Source: Chloroflexota bacterium (GTDB taxonomy: Bacteria > Chloroflexota > Dormibacteria > CF-121). From it: a DNA stretch of 6,183 nucleotides. The notes under the pieces are model-generated. The model worked only from the letters and a program-made list of their open reading frames with translations, had not been told where the DNA came from and ran no database searches. The stretch is taken from NCBI GenBank assembly GCA_005889395.1, contig VBFX01000081.1:1-6183 (forward strand), read 5' to 3'. Below are positions 5,615-6,183 of this stretch, one piece after another. Made by a program: the position numbers and the translations under genes. Position 1 is the stretch's first letter; every line of letters starts with the position of its first letter.

Positions 5615-6183
5615 ATGGCAGAAGCCGCCCCCGAGCCGACGGCCTCTCGCAGCCCGCGGGTGCTGGTCGTCGACGACGAACGGAGCATCGTCGATTTCAT
5701 CCGTCTCGGCTTGCAATACGAGGGTTTCCTGGTGCAGACCGCGCCTGATGGGCAGGCGGCCTTGCGGCTGATCAGTGAGTTCAGGCCGCACGTGGTCGTG
5801 CTCGACATCATGATGCCGAAGCTGGACGGCCTGGCGGTCGCTGAGGCCATTCGTGGTAACAAGGACACCGGTGTGATCATCCTCTCGGCCAAGGACGAGG
5901 TGCAGGATCGGATCAAAGGCCTCGAGGTGGGGGCCGACGATTACCTGGTCAAGCCGTTCGACTTTGGTGAACTGCTGGCGCGCATTCGGGCGGTCATGCG
6001 CCGGCGCAATCCAACTGCCGGTCCGCAACTCCAGGTCCAGGACGTCACGATGGATGACGCCACCCGAGAAGTTCGTCGCGATGGCCGCGCCATCGACCTA
6101 TCGGCTCGCGAGTTCGACCTGCTGCGCCTGCTGATGATGCATCCGAACCAGGTCCTGCCCCGTGATCGCATACTCGACCAGGT
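5615..6183 (+). CDS. OmpR/PhoB-family response regulator, 3' truncated
   Basis: The right edge cuts the gene after 189 residues. Residues 15-129 form a complete receiver domain: acidic pair D20/D21 in VLVVDDE, phosphoacceptor D64 in VVVLDIMMP, switch residue S91 in ILSAKD and the conserved K113 in LVKPF. A short linker leads at about 137 into a winged-helix DNA-binding domain (LQVQDVTMDDATREV, then LSAREFDLLRLLMMHPNQVLPRDRILDQ). The recognition helix lies beyond the window. It therefore acts as a phosphorylation-controlled transcription factor; the signal and target genes are unknown. A histidine kinase gene would be expected just downstream, outside the view. ATG 5615 gives a typical short N-terminal leader before the first strand. 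The divergent PAP2 gene is a possible target through the shared spacer, but this is inference. Confidence 0.93.
   Translation, partial: MAEAAPEPTASRSPRVLVVDDERSIVDFIRLGLQYEGFLVQTAPDGQAALRLISEFRPHVVVLDIMMPKLDGLAVAEAIRGNKDTGVIILSAKDEVQDRIKGLEVGADDYLVKPFDFGELLARIRAVMRRRNPTAGPQLQVQDVTMDDATREVRRDGRAIDLSAREFDLLRLLMMHPNQVLPRDRILDQ

Noticed and set aside
5519..6028. Minus-strand 169-codon ORF
   Set aside because: It is antisense to the response regulator, whose phosphorylation-site residues are all in place.
1..6183. Search for CRISPR repeats, insertion sequences, tRNA/rRNA and intrinsic terminators
   Set aside because: I saw no spaced direct repeats, no transposase, no tRNA cloverleaf pattern, and no GC hairpin followed by a T tract on reading both strands.

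Overview
This is a GC-rich window of tightly packed bacterial genes. Gene order runs + (partial), +, then three minus-strand genes, then +, -, + (partial). The likely source is a high-GC Terrabacteria-type lineage, with Chloroflexota or a related soil lineage such as Dormibacterota as my first guess and Actinomycetota as the alternative. The guess rests on base composition, a membrane-anchored YvcK protein, a Glyoxalase_6-type VOC protein, a zf-HC2 protein, and -10-like hexamers sitting directly on start codons. No taxonomic marker gene is present, so the assignment is weak.

Left region (1-669): the 3' end of a zinc-finger (zf-HC2) protein, then a short VOC/glyoxalase-family gene starting with GTG. 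Middle region (663-3195, minus strand): branched-chain aminotransferase (ilvE), glycerate 2-kinase, and a small protein with 20 histidines in 120 residues built from internal repeats. These three look like one transcription unit, possibly with an extra start for the last gene. Right region: a divergent 107-bp spacer (3196-3302) leads to a YvcK/CofD-like gene with two added N-terminal membrane helices. This gene converges with, and overlaps by 26 bp, a multi-spanning PAP2-superfamily gene. A second divergent spacer of 82 bp (5533-5614), containing a perfect 7-bp hairpin, leads to an OmpR/PhoB-type response regulator cut by the right edge.

The most coherent signal beyond the gene list is upstream structure. 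All five genes that head a transcription unit have a TANNNT hexamer 6-10 nt before the start codon and no convincing Shine-Dalgarno sequence. This is the geometry of leaderless or near-leaderless mRNAs. The His-rich gene shows the same arrangement, with the hexamer overlapping the stop codon of the gene before it.

Functionally the window is mostly housekeeping: amino-acid transamination, glycerate phosphorylation, envelope/carbon control by YvcK, lipid head-group chemistry by PAP2, and a two-component regulator. I see no defence system, mobile element, CRISPR array, tRNA or rRNA. No gene-free stretch exceeds about 110 bases.
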